From assembly GCF_051155795.1 (NCBI RefSeq), contig NZ_DAXETW010000010.1, forward strand, positions 13,894 to 77,893: a stretch of DNA of 64,000 bases. The letters run 5' to 3'. Position numbers and translations under genes: made by a program. The DNA comes from Longibacter sp051155795 (GTDB lineage: Bacteria > Bacteroidota > Rhodothermia > Rhodothermales > Salinibacteraceae). Below the pieces are notes generated by a model. That model saw only the letters and a list, made by a program, of their open reading frames with translations. It did no database searches and was not told the origin of the DNA. This document shows, piece after piece, positions 1 to 8,402 of the stretch. The first letter of the stretch is position 1, and each line of letters starts with the position of its first letter.

Positions 1-309
1 GAGCCCGTCAAGAAGCTACTCGGGGCGCTGGTCCGTATGCAGCCCGCCGGCCCGGATGAGAAGCAGCGCGAAGAGGGCGTTACTCTCGTGTGGGGACGTG
101 CCACGAACGACGCCGGCGACGAGGTAAGCGCCCGGTTGACGGGACCGGAGGGATACACGTTCACGGCACGGACCGCCGTCGCCGCGGCGCAGCATGTGCT
201 GGACGGGGGAGCCACGCCGGGCTTTCAGACGCCGTCGACCGCCTTCGGAGCCCATTTCGTTCGCCATTTCGAGGGCGTGGACATGGTGGACGTCCCGGTT
301 CGGTCGTAG
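1..309 (+). CDS. Saccharopine dehydrogenase-like oxidoreductase, C-terminal end (partial)
   Basis: The reading frame is open from the first base and stops at 309, so only the last 102 residues are present. The end has the pattern seen at the C-terminus of the saccharopine-dehydrogenase-like (trans-acting enoyl reductase) family: a GPEGYTFTA stretch, a helix of the type AAAQHVLDGG, and a TPSTAFG segment near the end. The NAD(P)-binding Rossmann domain that defines the family lies outside the window, so the substrate cannot be guessed. The assignment rests on the C-terminal pattern only. Confidence 0.6.
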   Translation, partial: EPVKKLLGALVRMQPAGPDEKQREEGVTLVWGRATNDAGDEVSARLTGPEGYTFTARTAVAAAQHVLDGGATPGFQTPSTAFGAHFVRHFEGVDMVDVPVRS

Positions 310-519
310 AGCGGAGCCGAGCACGCCGTTCTGCGCCGGTGCAGTCACGAAAATGTTAGGTCTGACACGCGCCGGACGGTCGACATCAACAGCACTTTCT
401 CGTATCCTTCGGTCAAGCTGGCTGAACCGCATCGCAAACCGACCGGGCGCCTCCGGCTATTCGAGTGATGCGGAGCCCTCCATAGACCCTTTCCGACTGT
501 CTCCATACACCGTACACAC

Positions 520-1455
520 ATGAATCGGATTGACGAGACGACCTGGTACGTGGATACCGAGTATCTCGGCCATCAACAACTGATCGCGACGGCCGGGTTG
601 AATACAGACGACGGCGTCCTCCTCGTCGATCCGGGGCCGACCACCGCCTTAAAGACACTTTCGGATAAACTCGAGGAGGCGGGTTTCGGGTGGGACGATG
701 TGACCGGTATCCTGCTGACGCACATCCACCTGGACCATGCGGGGGCAACCGGTACGATCGTGCAGCATCATGCCCCGGATGCTGACGTATATGTGCATGA
801 GCGCGGTGCCCCTCACATGGTTCGTCCGGGCCGGCTTCTATCCAGCGCGCGCCGCATCTACGGCGATGACATGGACCGGTTGTGGGGAGAGTTCGAGGCG
901 GTGCCGGACGGCAACGTTAAGGTGCTGGAGGGCGGGGAATCGCTCAACGTCGGGGGCCGACGCATCGACGTCGAGTATACGCCGGGACACGCACAGCATC
1001 ACGTCAGCTACTTCGATGCGTCCAGCGGCACCGCCTTCATTGGCGATGTGGCGGGTATGCGCGTTCATGGATCCGACTACATCGTTCCGGTGATGCCGCC
1101 TCCGGACGTGGACCTGGCGGGATGGGCCACAAGTCTGGAGAAAATACTGGCTCGGGATCCGGAGCGGATCTTCCTCACGCATTTCGGCCCTGCATCAGAC
1201 GTCAACCGCCACCTGAGCGTGCTCTCCGAGCGGATCGATGCATTCGCGGAGACGGTCCGTCACACGCTGGACGCCGGCGAGCAACAGGACGACGCAGAAC
1301 TTGCTGCTCGCTTTGCAGACGAGGAGAACGCACGGATGCGGTCCCGAGCCGACGAGCGGTACTGGGAGGCATACGAGCGCTTCGGTCAGCCCCGCGACTC
1401 GTGGCACGGCCTGGCGCGGTACTGGCGCAAGCACGCGCTCTCGGGTAACGGTTGA
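520..1455 (+). CDS. MBL-fold metallo-hydrolase
   Basis: A 311-residue protein of the metallo-beta-lactamase fold. The metal-binding motif THIHLDHAG gives His68, His70, Asp72 and His73, with a further His157 in TPGHAQHH and Asp176 in FIGDVAG, so the binuclear zinc site looks complete. A C-terminal helical region of about 80 residues follows the core, as in glyoxalase-II-like hydrolases with an extra C-terminal domain. Likely cytoplasmic, since no signal peptide is visible. The ATG at 520 is chosen because the fold begins immediately (TTWYVDTEYLG). Substrate unknown. Confidence 0.85.
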   Translation: MNRIDETTWYVDTEYLGHQQLIATAGLNTDDGVLLVDPGPTTALKTLSDKLEEAGFGWDDVTGILLTHIHLDHAGATGTIVQHHAPDADVYVHERGAPHMVRPGRLLSSARRIYGDDMDRLWGEFEAVPDGNVKVLEGGESLNVGGRRIDVEYTPGHAQHHVSYFDASSGTAFIGDVAGMRVHGSDYIVPVMPPPDVDLAGWATSLEKILARDPERIFLTHFGPASDVNRHLSVLSERIDAFAETVRHTLDAGEQQDDAELAARFADEENARMRSRADERYWEAYERFGQPRDSWHGLARYWRKHALSGNG

Positions 1456-1548
1456 CCGTCGCACCAATTCTATTTCGATCCCACCCGTTCTGCCGCACGC
1501 TTTCTTCGCTTATCCGACTCTCTCTAACGACGAGCCCCCTTCGACCTC

Positions 1549-2547
1549 ATGGCGACGACGTACAAGAAGCTGATCGCAACAAAACTGACGACCGACTTCC
1601 GCGACGCGGCGGAGCTCGTGGAGGAGACGATCCCCGAGCTGAAGCCGCACGAGGTCCTGATCCGGAACGTCTACGCCGGGATCAACGCGACCGACGTGAA
1701 CATCACGGCGGGCCGCTACCAGCCCGGCGCGAAGCCGCCGATCGAGCTTGGTGCCGAAGCCGCCGGGATCGTGGAAGAGGTCGGCTCCGAAGTCCGGCAC
1801 CTGGCACCGGGTGACGCGGTGGTGACGAGCACCCTCGGCGGGGGCTACCGCGAGTACAACGTGGTGCGGGCCAGTAACGCACTGCCGGTGGATGAGCCGT
1901 CGCCCGAGGCGCTCAGTATCATGGTCAGCGGGCTCACGGCGTCTATCGCACTCGAAGAGGTGGGCGACATGTCCAGCGGCGAGACGGTTCTGGTCACGGC
2001 GGCGGCCGGGGGCACGGGCCAGTACGCAGTGCAACTCGCAAAACGAGCCGGCAACCATGTGATCGGGACGTGCGGGAGCGAGCGAAAGATGGAATTGCTC
2101 GACAAGCTGGGGTGCGATCACCCGATCAATTACAACGAAGAGGACGTGGGCGACGTCCTGCAGAGGGAGTATCCGAGCGGTGTCAACCTCGTGTATGAGG
2201 GCGTCGGGGGCGAACTGTTCGACACCTGCGTCGATGCGCTGGCACGGTACGGGCGTCTTCTCAGCATCGGGTACGTGAGCGAATACAAGACCGGCGCGGA
2301 GAAGGTGTCGTCCGAACGGATCTACACCAAGCTTCTGCCGAAAAGCGCGTCCATCCGCGGGTTCTTCCTCCCGCACTATGCGGAGTCGTTCGCCGAGCAC
2401 ATGACGCGACTCATGAAGCTCGTTCAGAGCGGTGCGCTGCACGTCTCCATCGACGAAACGGTCTTCGAGGGCATCGATGCCATTCCGGATGCGGTCGAAT
2501 ACCTGCACACGGGGGAAAGCCGCGGCAAGGTCGTCGTCAAGCTCTGA
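1549..2547 (+). CDS. Zinc-type alcohol dehydrogenase / quinone oxidoreductase family protein (prostaglandin-reductase-3-like)
   Basis: A 332-residue medium-chain dehydrogenase/reductase. The N-terminal GroES-like domain has the family pattern VLIRNVYAGINATDVN, and the NADPH-binding domain carries the glycine-rich AAAGGTGQYAVQLAK at about residues 150-164, followed by a GTCGSERK dinucleotide-specificity region. The cysteines and histidines that bind zinc in true alcohol dehydrogenases are absent, which places it with the zinc-free quinone oxidoreductases and the ZADH2/PTGR3 branch. It ends in KVVVKL, typical of the family. Probably an NADPH-dependent reductase of enones or quinones; the natural substrate cannot be read from the sequence. 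Confidence 0.88.
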   Translation: MATTYKKLIATKLTTDFRDAAELVEETIPELKPHEVLIRNVYAGINATDVNITAGRYQPGAKPPIELGAEAAGIVEEVGSEVRHLAPGDAVVTSTLGGGYREYNVVRASNALPVDEPSPEALSIMVSGLTASIALEEVGDMSSGETVLVTAAAGGTGQYAVQLAKRAGNHVIGTCGSERKMELLDKLGCDHPINYNEEDVGDVLQREYPSGVNLVYEGVGGELFDTCVDALARYGRLLSIGYVSEYKTGAEKVSSERIYTKLLPKSASIRGFFLPHYAESFAEHMTRLMKLVQSGALHVSIDETVFEGIDAIPDAVEYLHTGESRGKVVVKL

Positions 2548-2937
2548 TTCTCCGGGAGACCGGTGCATACGTCATGCCCCAGCCTGTGGAAAACCGCCGG
2601 AATGTCTTCATCGGTGTAGCGGGTCGAAAACGGGTGGTGTTCGTCAACGCCCCGGCCGTTCAGGGACCGGCCTGCGACCGTTCAGGGACCGGTTTGTGAG
2701 TGGAGAAATGTTCACGTCTCGTGCATGCGGGGCCACGAGGTTGTAACCGGCTCTCCGGTGGAAAACAAACGGTGCTTGCTGCCGTATCGACACCGGATTT
2801 TGTAGGAGGTTGTCTGATGAAACGCAGCAATACCGGGCCGTTCGTGGCAGGAAGCGCGGCTGCGGCCGGCCGGCAGCCTCGCACGGTTCTACAATCCGAC
2901 GTTCGGACCTTCCAACCGAAAACGAGGAACCAGATTT
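2548..2937. other. Non-coding gap upstream of sodA
   Basis: About 390 bases without a convincing gene. It holds a 15-bp direct repeat (separate entry) and, at 2804-2816, an AGGAGGT-like purine run before an ATG whose frame runs into sodA out of frame. It presumably contains the sodA promoter and leader; no clear -35/-10 pair was found. Confidence 0.5.
2656..2692. repeat. 15-bp direct repeat, 22-bp period
   Basis: CCGTTCAGGGACCGG occurs exactly at 2656-2670 and again at 2678-2692. The 22-bp period equals about two helical turns, which would place both copies on the same DNA face. It lies 245 bp upstream of sodA. Confidence 0.7.
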
Positions 2938-3552
2938 ATGGCTTTCACTCTTCCCGATCTCCCGTACGATTACGATGCGCTCGAGCCGCATATCGACGAG
3001 CGCACGATGCGGATTCACCATACGAAGCATCACCAGGGCTACACCGACAAGCTGAATGCGGCCCTGGAAGGCTACGACGATCTGCAGAAGCACAGCATAG
3101 AAGAGCTGCTGTCGGCCGTTGACAATCTGCCGGCGGACGTTCAAACGGCGGTGCGCAACAACGGAGGCGGATTCTACAATCATCGTCTCTTCTGGACCAT
3201 CATGTCCCCGGACGGAGGCGGTGAGCCGACGGGTACCCTCGCGGATGCCATCGACGATCAGTTCGGTTCGTTCGATTCCTTCAAAGAGGAATTCGGCAAC
3301 ACGGCCGGCGGACAATTCGGAAGCGGCTGGGGCTGGCTGGTAGCAGATGCTGACGGCAACCTTACAGTACTCAGCACGCCGAACCAGGACAATCCGCTCA
3401 TGGAGGGACACCAGCCCATCATAGGACTGGATGTCTGGGAGCACGCGTACTACCTAAATTACCAGAACGAGCGCGGCACCTACATCGACCACTTCTGGAA
3501 TGTCGTGGACTGGGATGCCGTGAACGATCATTTTGAGGCGATCACATCCTGA
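2938..3552 (+). CDS. sodA: Superoxide dismutase, Mn type
   Basis: A 204-residue Fe/Mn superoxide dismutase that converts superoxide to hydrogen peroxide and oxygen in the cytoplasm. The four metal ligands are present: His27, His82 (FYNHRLFW), Asp165 and His169 in DVWEHAYYLNY. The glycine run before FYNH and the TPNQDNPL segment, which supplies the second-shell Gln from the C-terminal domain, favour Mn over Fe. The GSGWGWLV signature is also present. No signal peptide. It stands alone: a long leader precedes it and a hairpin terminator follows. Confidence 0.96.
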   Translation: MAFTLPDLPYDYDALEPHIDERTMRIHHTKHHQGYTDKLNAALEGYDDLQKHSIEELLSAVDNLPADVQTAVRNNGGGFYNHRLFWTIMSPDGGGEPTGTLADAIDDQFGSFDSFKEEFGNTAGGQFGSGWGWLVADADGNLTVLSTPNQDNPLMEGHQPIIGLDVWEHAYYLNYQNERGTYIDHFWNVVDWDAVNDHFEAITS

Positions 3553-3583
3553 CGCCACTCGTCCGGGGCCTGTCCCGGGATAG

Positions 3584-3627
3584 CAAAGAGAGGAGGGCAG
3601 CGGAGCCGATTCCGCTGTCCTCTTTGT
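3584..3627 (+). terminator. Hairpin terminator after sodA
   Basis: CAAAGAG...CTCTTTG ends enclose an imperfect stem that continues as GCAGCGGA / TCCGCTGT around a short loop. It starts 32 bases after the sodA stop. The T tract is weak (TTTGTCATT), so efficiency is uncertain. Confidence 0.6.
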
Positions 3628-3952
3628 CATTCTGGACGCTGTTGCTGCAGGCTGGTTGGCCGCGGATGGCCGGGCGAGGTCGGGAATTTTCCCGATCCGG
3701 ATGCATGATGCAGATGCGAAGCGTTTTGCAAAAGACGGTGAATGCCGCACGCAGTGACGCACACGTTACGTCCGAACTGGACACTTTCAGCGTGTCCACG
3801 TACCATTACAAGTCGAAAAGCTCGCTGCATGCCGTCCTGCTGACCGACCTGTGTGATCACACGGGACCCGGCAACGCGCCGGGCGCATCGACCGGCAGGG
3901 CAGCAGGTTTGCGCATTCCGTCCACCTTTCCCGGACTTACCGGCCTCGCTTC
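3628..3952. other. Non-coding gap upstream of the Mrp operon
   Basis: About 325 bases with no supported gene. It contains a perfect 7-bp inverted repeat, TGGACAC-N7-GTGTCCA, at 3778-3798, which could be an operator or an RNA hairpin in the mrp leader. The mrp promoter must lie here if the seven genes form one transcript. Confidence 0.5.
3778..3798. promoter_or_regulatory. Inverted repeat TGGACAC-N7-GTGTCCA
   Basis: A perfect 7-bp dyad with a 7-base spacer, 155 bp upstream of mrpF. Size and symmetry fit a dimeric regulator site or a small hairpin. No regulator is identified. Confidence 0.4.
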
Positions 3953-4258
3953 ATGACGCTGATTGACCTGACGTTGATCGAGTGGGTCGTGTACATTACG
4001 CTCGCGGTACTGAGCCTGGCGATCGGCGCAGCGTTCATCCGGGTCCTTCGCGGCCCCAGCCTCCCCGATCGCGTCATAGCGCTGGACCTTGTAGCATACC
4101 TTGCGATGGGCTTTCTCGGTGCGTACGCCGTTCTTTCCGAGCAGGAGACCTACATTGATGCGGCCCTTGTCCTCGGATTGCTCGCCTTTCTTGGGACGGT
4201 CGCTGTTGCCCGATACATCGAACGCGTCGAGTCGAACGAAAGTCAGACGGAATCATGA
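3953..4258 (+). CDS. mrpF: Mrp-type Na+/H+ antiporter subunit F
   Basis: A 101-residue membrane protein with three predicted transmembrane helices and the MrpF/PhaF signature GPSLPDRVIALDL after the first helix. It is a small membrane subunit of the seven-part Mrp complex, which exchanges cytoplasmic Na+ for external H+. Its stop overlaps the mrpG start by 4 bases (ATGA), which indicates translational coupling. It is the first gene of the operon, whereas in the canonical order F and G come last. Confidence 0.92.
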   Translation: MTLIDLTLIEWVVYITLAVLSLAIGAAFIRVLRGPSLPDRVIALDLVAYLAMGFLGAYAVLSEQETYIDAALVLGLLAFLGTVAVARYIERVESNESQTES

Positions 4259-4794
4259 CGGAGATCATCGCCGCCCTGCTGATGCTGGTCGGTACAGGGT
4301 TTATGTCGGTGGCTGCCATTGGCCTCATCCGGCTGCCTGACCTCTACACGCGGATGCACGCCATCACGAAGGCAGGCACCCTCGGCATCGGGCTTCTCCT
4401 CGTCGGCGTTGCCGTGCATATGGGCGACATTAGCTTCACGACGCGCACGGTCGTCGTCATCCTGTTCGTTCTCCTCACCGCGCCGGTGTCCGCCCACATG
4501 ATCGGTCGCGCCGGTTACCTCGGCGGCGTCTCCATGTGGCGCGGGACGGTCGTCGACCAGTGGCGCCAGACGTTCGAGGACGTCGTTGCCGAACAGGGGC
4601 GTCTCGAGATTCGAAGTTCGTCGCCGGAGTCCGACGTCCCCGTCCACCGGACCGACGCACTACACTCTGGAGATCGTCGCGCGCTCTTCTCCGACATCGA
4701 TCCGTCGAAGACGTCGGCGGATGCAGCGTCGTCAGACGAGGCGCCGGATGATAACGCTCCGTCGAAGAGCGATGAAGCTGAGCCCGCATCGTAG
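4255..4794 (+). CDS. mrpG: Mrp-type Na+/H+ antiporter subunit G
   Basis: A 179-residue subunit. The first 100 residues form three helices with the MrpG hallmark IRLPDLYTRMHAITKAGTLG. The usual length is about 110-125 residues. The remaining 75 or so residues are a hydrophilic, highly acidic and serine-rich tail (DAASSDEAPDD type) predicted to be disordered. Such tails are common in halophile proteins, and mrpA here has a similar one. Start overlaps the mrpF stop; 112 bases separate it from mrpA. Confidence 0.9.
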   Translation: MTEIIAALLMLVGTGFMSVAAIGLIRLPDLYTRMHAITKAGTLGIGLLLVGVAVHMGDISFTTRTVVVILFVLLTAPVSAHMIGRAGYLGGVSMWRGTVVDQWRQTFEDVVAEQGRLEIRSSSPESDVPVHRTDALHSGDRRALFSDIDPSKTSADAASSDEAPDDNAPSKSDEAEPAS

Positions 4795-4906
4795 CTGTTC
4801 CGCCCGCCCCGTCCTCCTCCGGCTGACCGAGCGATTTCGTCGAGCCCACACCGCTACGCTCGCTGCACCCGGTCGATCGTCCCTCGATCACGTTTGAACC
4901 GCCCTC

Positions 4907-7393
4907 ATGCTGCTGGCCGTCCTTAGCGTATTCGCCGCTGCCGCCGTCGCTCCGCTCGTGGTCCGCCTGTCGCGGAAAGCGGCGGGATGGATTCTCGCGA
5001 CGGTCCCTCTCGGCGCGTTCGTCTACTTCATCCGCCAGGCGGGGCACGTCACGCATGACGGTGCCCTACGCGAGTCCACCGCCTGGTTTCCGGCGTACGA
5101 TCTGCCGCTGTCGTTCTACCTTGACGGTCTGAGCCTGCTCTTTGCCCTGCTCGTCACCGGGATCGGTACGCTGATCGTCGTCTACGCCGGTGGGTACCTC
5201 AAGCACAGCGACGAGCTCGGGCGGTTCTACGTCCAGCTTTTGTCGTTCATGGGCGCGATGCTGGGGCTCGTTCTGGCCGACAACGCCATTGTCTTCTTCA
5301 TCTTCTTCGAACTGACCAGCCTGACGTCGTACCTGCTGATCGGCTTTTACCATAACGAAGAGGATTCGCGGCAGGCGGCGCGGAAAGCGCTGGTCGTGAC
5401 CGGTGCCGGTGGCCTTGCGCTGATGGCGGGCCTGATTCTGCTGTACCAGGTGACCGGCACGTGGGAGTTTAGCGAGATGCTGGCGATGGGCGACACGGTC
5501 GTCCAGTCGCCGCTCTACGTCGGTATCTTCATCCTGGTCTGTGCTGGCGCATTCACCAAGTCCGCTCAGTTCCCCTTCCACTTCTGGCTGCCCGCCGCCA
5601 TGGCCGGGCCGACGCCGGTCAGTGCCTACCTGCACTCCGCGACGATGGTGAAGGCCGGCGTCTTCATCCTCGCGCGTATGCATCCGGTACTCGGGGGGAC
5701 GGAGCTCTGGACCACGACGCTCGTCGCGTTCGGCGGCTTCACCATGCTCATGACCGCGTGGCTCGCCCTTCGCTACACCGACCTGAAGCAGATCCTCGCC
5801 TACACCACCACGATGGTGCTGGGGCTGCTCACGATGCTGCTCGGGGTTGGGACCGAAGAGGCCATCGCGGCCATGGTTACCTTCACGCTGGTGCACGCCC
5901 TTTACAAAGGTGCGCTCTTCATGCTGGCCGGCAACATCGATCATGAGACCGGCACGCGCGACCTGAAGGAGCTGGGCGGGCTGCGGAGCGCTATGCCCAT
6001 CACCATGGCCGGCGGACTCGCGGCCGCACTGTCCATGTCCGGTATTCCGCCCTTCTTTGGCTTCATCGGAAAAGAAATTACGTACGAGGCGGCCCTGCAC
6101 GCCGGGGGGTGGAGCTCCCTGATCCTGGGCGCCAGCGTGCTCGCGAACGCCGCCCTCGTCGCCTCCGGTCTTCTCGTCGGACTCAAACCGTTCATCGGGG
6201 AAATCAAGGGTGCCTTCACCCGGGAGCCGCACGAGGCGCCGCTCAGCATGTATCTCGGCCCCTGCGTGCTCGGCGGGCTCGGACTTGCCCTCGGTCTCTA
6301 CCCTGCTTTCGTCGACCATAGTCTGCTTCAGAGCGCGCAGGCCGGCATCCTGCAGCAACCGCATGAACTCCACCTCGCCCTCTGGCACGGCGTCAATCCC
6401 GCGCTGATCGCAAGCCTGATCACGTTCGCGCTCGGCTTTGCGATTTACTACGGCTGGGAACGCCTCCAGGAAAGCACGGTGATGGGCGGCTTCGGTCGCG
6501 CACTCGGCGATGCACCGGGCGACGGCTTCGAACGGATCTTGTACCAGCTGGGACGCAGTAGCCACTGGATCACGCGCGCCTTTCAGACCGGCCAGTTCCG
6601 CCGATACCTGCTGCTCATCTTCACGGGCACGATCATAATGGTCGGTGGAGCACTTCTCTTCGAAGCCAACCTCTCCTGGCCGTCCGAGCTCGGCGAAGTC
6701 CGGTACTACGAAGTGGCACTGGCGGGATTGATTGTGCTTTCTGCACTCGCCGCCGTCCGGGCCAACGATCGGTTTGTCGCCATCCTTGCACTCAGCATCG
6801 GTGGCTACAGCGTGGCGCTCCTCTACCTGCTCTTCGGAGCGCCCGACCTTGCCATGACGCAGTTCTCCGTTGAGACCCTGACACTGATTCTTCTGGTGAT
6901 CGTCCTTATTCATCTCCCCAATATCGACGGCTATGAGCCGCTCACCTCCCGTATCCGGGACGCGGTCGTTGCCATCGGGGTCGGGGCGATCGTCACCACC
7001 GTTGCGTTCGGCGCGCTCTCGTTTCCGCTCGACCGGTCGGTATCCGAGTTCATGATGCAGAACAGCTACACGGAGGCGCAGGGGTCGAACATCGTGAACG
7101 TGATTCTTGTCGACTTCCGTGGCCTGGATACGATGGGCGAAATCATCGTCCTCACGATGGCCGCGTTGGGTGTTTTCGTGCTGATGCGGATGCGACGCAT
7201 TCGTCTACCTGAGATCCTCGGAACGCGCCTCCACTCTGATGACGAACCAATCCGGGTGGATGGAGACGGCGAGACGGTCGCGGCCGGTGCCGAAACGGGC
7301 GGAGCCGCAGACCAGAACGGCGGAGCCGGGGTCCATCCCGATGAGCCCGCCAGCGCCGAGGAGGCGGCTTCCGACGATCGGAGCAGTTCCTGA
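4907..7393 (+). CDS. mrpA: Mrp-type Na+/H+ antiporter subunit A (with MbhD and MbhE-like C-terminal domains)
   Basis: An 828-residue polytopic membrane protein homologous to NuoL of complex I. In order: NADH-oxidoreductase chain-5 N-terminal region (about 60-110), the proton-translocating domain (about 120-400) with FFIFFELTSLTSYLLIG and KSAQFPFHFWLPAAM signatures, further helices, then the DUF4040/MbhD region (LFGAPDLAMTQFSVETL, near 640) and the MbhE region (VDFRGLDTMGEIIVL, near 730). The last 60 residues are an acidic Gly/Ala/Glu-rich tail. It forms, with MrpD, the ion-translocating core. Length and domain order match full-size MrpA; it is not the fused MrpAB form, because mrpB is separate and follows. 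Confidence 0.95.
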   Translation: MLLAVLSVFAAAAVAPLVVRLSRKAAGWILATVPLGAFVYFIRQAGHVTHDGALRESTAWFPAYDLPLSFYLDGLSLLFALLVTGIGTLIVVYAGGYLKHSDELGRFYVQLLSFMGAMLGLVLADNAIVFFIFFELTSLTSYLLIGFYHNEEDSRQAARKALVVTGAGGLALMAGLILLYQVTGTWEFSEMLAMGDTVVQSPLYVGIFILVCAGAFTKSAQFPFHFWLPAAMAGPTPVSAYLHSATMVKAGVFILARMHPVLGGTELWTTTLVAFGGFTMLMTAWLALRYTDLKQILAYTTTMVLGLLTMLLGVGTEEAIAAMVTFTLVHALYKGALFMLAGNIDHETGTRDLKELGGLRSAMPITMAGGLAAALSMSGIPPFFGFIGKEITYEAALHAGGWSSLILGASVLANAALVASGLLVGLKPFIGEIKGAFTREPHEAPLSMYLGPCVLGGLGLALGLYPAFVDHSLLQSAQAGILQQPHELHLALWHGVNPALIASLITFALGFAIYYGWERLQESTVMGGFGRALGDAPGDGFERILYQLGRSSHWITRAFQTGQFRRYLLLIFTGTIIMVGGALLFEANLSWPSELGEVRYYEVALAGLIVLSALAAVRANDRFVAILALSIGGYSVALLYLLFGAPDLAMTQFSVETLTLILLVIVLIHLPNIDGYEPLTSRIRDAVVAIGVGAIVTTVAFGALSFPLDRSVSEFMMQNSYTEAQGSNIVNVILVDFRGLDTMGEIIVLTMAALGVFVLMRMRRIRLPEILGTRLHSDDEPIRVDGDGETVAAGAETGGAADQNGGAGVHPDEPASAEEAASDDRSSS

Positions 7394-7440
7394 CCGTCGC
7401 CCGCACCTGCCGCTCCCCGACCACTCCAACGAGATCCGCT

Positions 7441-7881
7441 ATGATTCGCTCTCTCATCCTGCAGATCGCCACGCGCCTCCTGGTGCCGATCCTGCTCCTG
7501 TTCTCGATTTTTATGCTGCTGCGCGGCCACAACCTCCCCGGCGGCGGCTTCGTCGGCGGACTGGTCGCGGCGAGTGCGTTCGTGCTGTATGCGCTTTCCG
7601 TCGGCGTTGACGGTGCTCGGCGCGTGTTGCGGCTGGCTCCGCGAACGCTGCTCGGCACCGGATTGGCGTGTTCGGTGGGGGCAGGGATCCTGTCCCTCGC
7701 CACCGGGGCGTCCTTCCTGCAGAGCCTCTGGGTCAAGGTCCCCATTCCCGGACTATCCGACCCGCTGAAGCTGGGCTCGACGCTGATCTTCGACATCGGC
7801 GTCATGTTCGTCGTGGTCGGTACCGTGTTGCTGATGGTCTTCAGCGTCGAGGATCGGGTCCCGGGCCTGATCGACGACTAA
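7441..7881 (+). CDS. mrpB: Mrp-type Na+/H+ antiporter subunit B
   Basis: A 146-residue protein with four predicted helices and the MnhB domain pattern: LLRGHNLPGGGFVGGLVAA near residue 30 and a later LGSTLIFDIGVMFVVVGT. Membrane subunit of the Mrp complex. 47 bases follow mrpA and 70 precede mrpC, consistent with one transcript. Confidence 0.94.
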   Translation: MIRSLILQIATRLLVPILLLFSIFMLLRGHNLPGGGFVGGLVAASAFVLYALSVGVDGARRVLRLAPRTLLGTGLACSVGAGILSLATGASFLQSLWVKVPIPGLSDPLKLGSTLIFDIGVMFVVVGTVLLMVFSVEDRVPGLIDD

Positions 7882-7951
7882 TGCTTCTCCGCCGGCTGTG
7901 ACCGGCTCCAGAGACCTCCCACGCTGTTTCTGATCGATCTGAATTCGAGTT

Positions 7952-8344
7952 ATGGAATTGATCCTCGCCGTCGTATCGGGTACGCTCTTCGCCGCAAGCT
8001 TTTACCTGCTTCTGCGGCGCAACCTGCTTCGCTTCGTCATCGGCATCATCATCCTCGGCAACGCCGTCAATCTGCTCATCTTCACGATGGGCCGGCTCAC
8101 GCGGGAGGTGCCGCCGGTGATTCCCTACGGGCAGAAAGTCATTGAGGGCGCGTACGCGAACCCGCTTCCGCAGGCGCTTATCCTGACAGCCATCGTCATC
8201 AGCTTCGGGCTCTTGGCCTTCACACTGGTCCTCGTCTACCGAAATTACACCGTGTCCGGGACCATCGATGCGGATCGGCTGACGGCCTCGGAGCCGGAGC
8301 AGGATGTGGACCTGCACACCGAAAAAAAACGCCTGCCTGCATAG
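7952..8344 (+). CDS. mrpC: Mrp-type Na+/H+ antiporter subunit C (NuoK-like)
   Basis: A 130-residue, three-helix NuoK homologue. It shows RFVIGIIILGNAVNLLIF and DPLPQALILTAIVI-like segments (here NPLPQALILTAIVISFG), both typical of MrpC. A short charged tail follows. It probably packs against MrpA and MrpD as NuoK does in complex I. A run of eight A occurs in codons near its 3' end at about 8322-8329. Confidence 0.94.
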   Translation: MELILAVVSGTLFAASFYLLLRRNLLRFVIGIIILGNAVNLLIFTMGRLTREVPPVIPYGQKVIEGAYANPLPQALILTAIVISFGLLAFTLVLVYRNYTVSGTIDADRLTASEPEQDVDLHTEKKRLPA

Positions 8345-8402
8345 CCCCGACGGAGCACACCGCGCTGCCCCCTGAACTCGTTCTGACTTGTTACCGCCGC
8401 CG

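Noticed and set aside
1510..2568. A 352-codon minus-strand frame opposite the oxidoreductase gene
   Set aside because: Same shadow effect; no protein-like motifs, and the plus-strand MDR enzyme is unambiguous.
2804..3122. AGGAGGT followed by ATG at 2817, suggesting a small gene before sodA
   Set aside because: The frame runs into sodA in another register and gives an Arg/Ala-rich product. Shine-Dalgarno sequences are not typical of genes here.
5066..6913. A 615-codon open frame on the minus strand opposite mrpA
   Set aside because: It is a shadow frame caused by GC-rich codon bias. Its product is Arg/Glu/Gln/His-rich without domains, while the plus strand encodes a clear MrpA.
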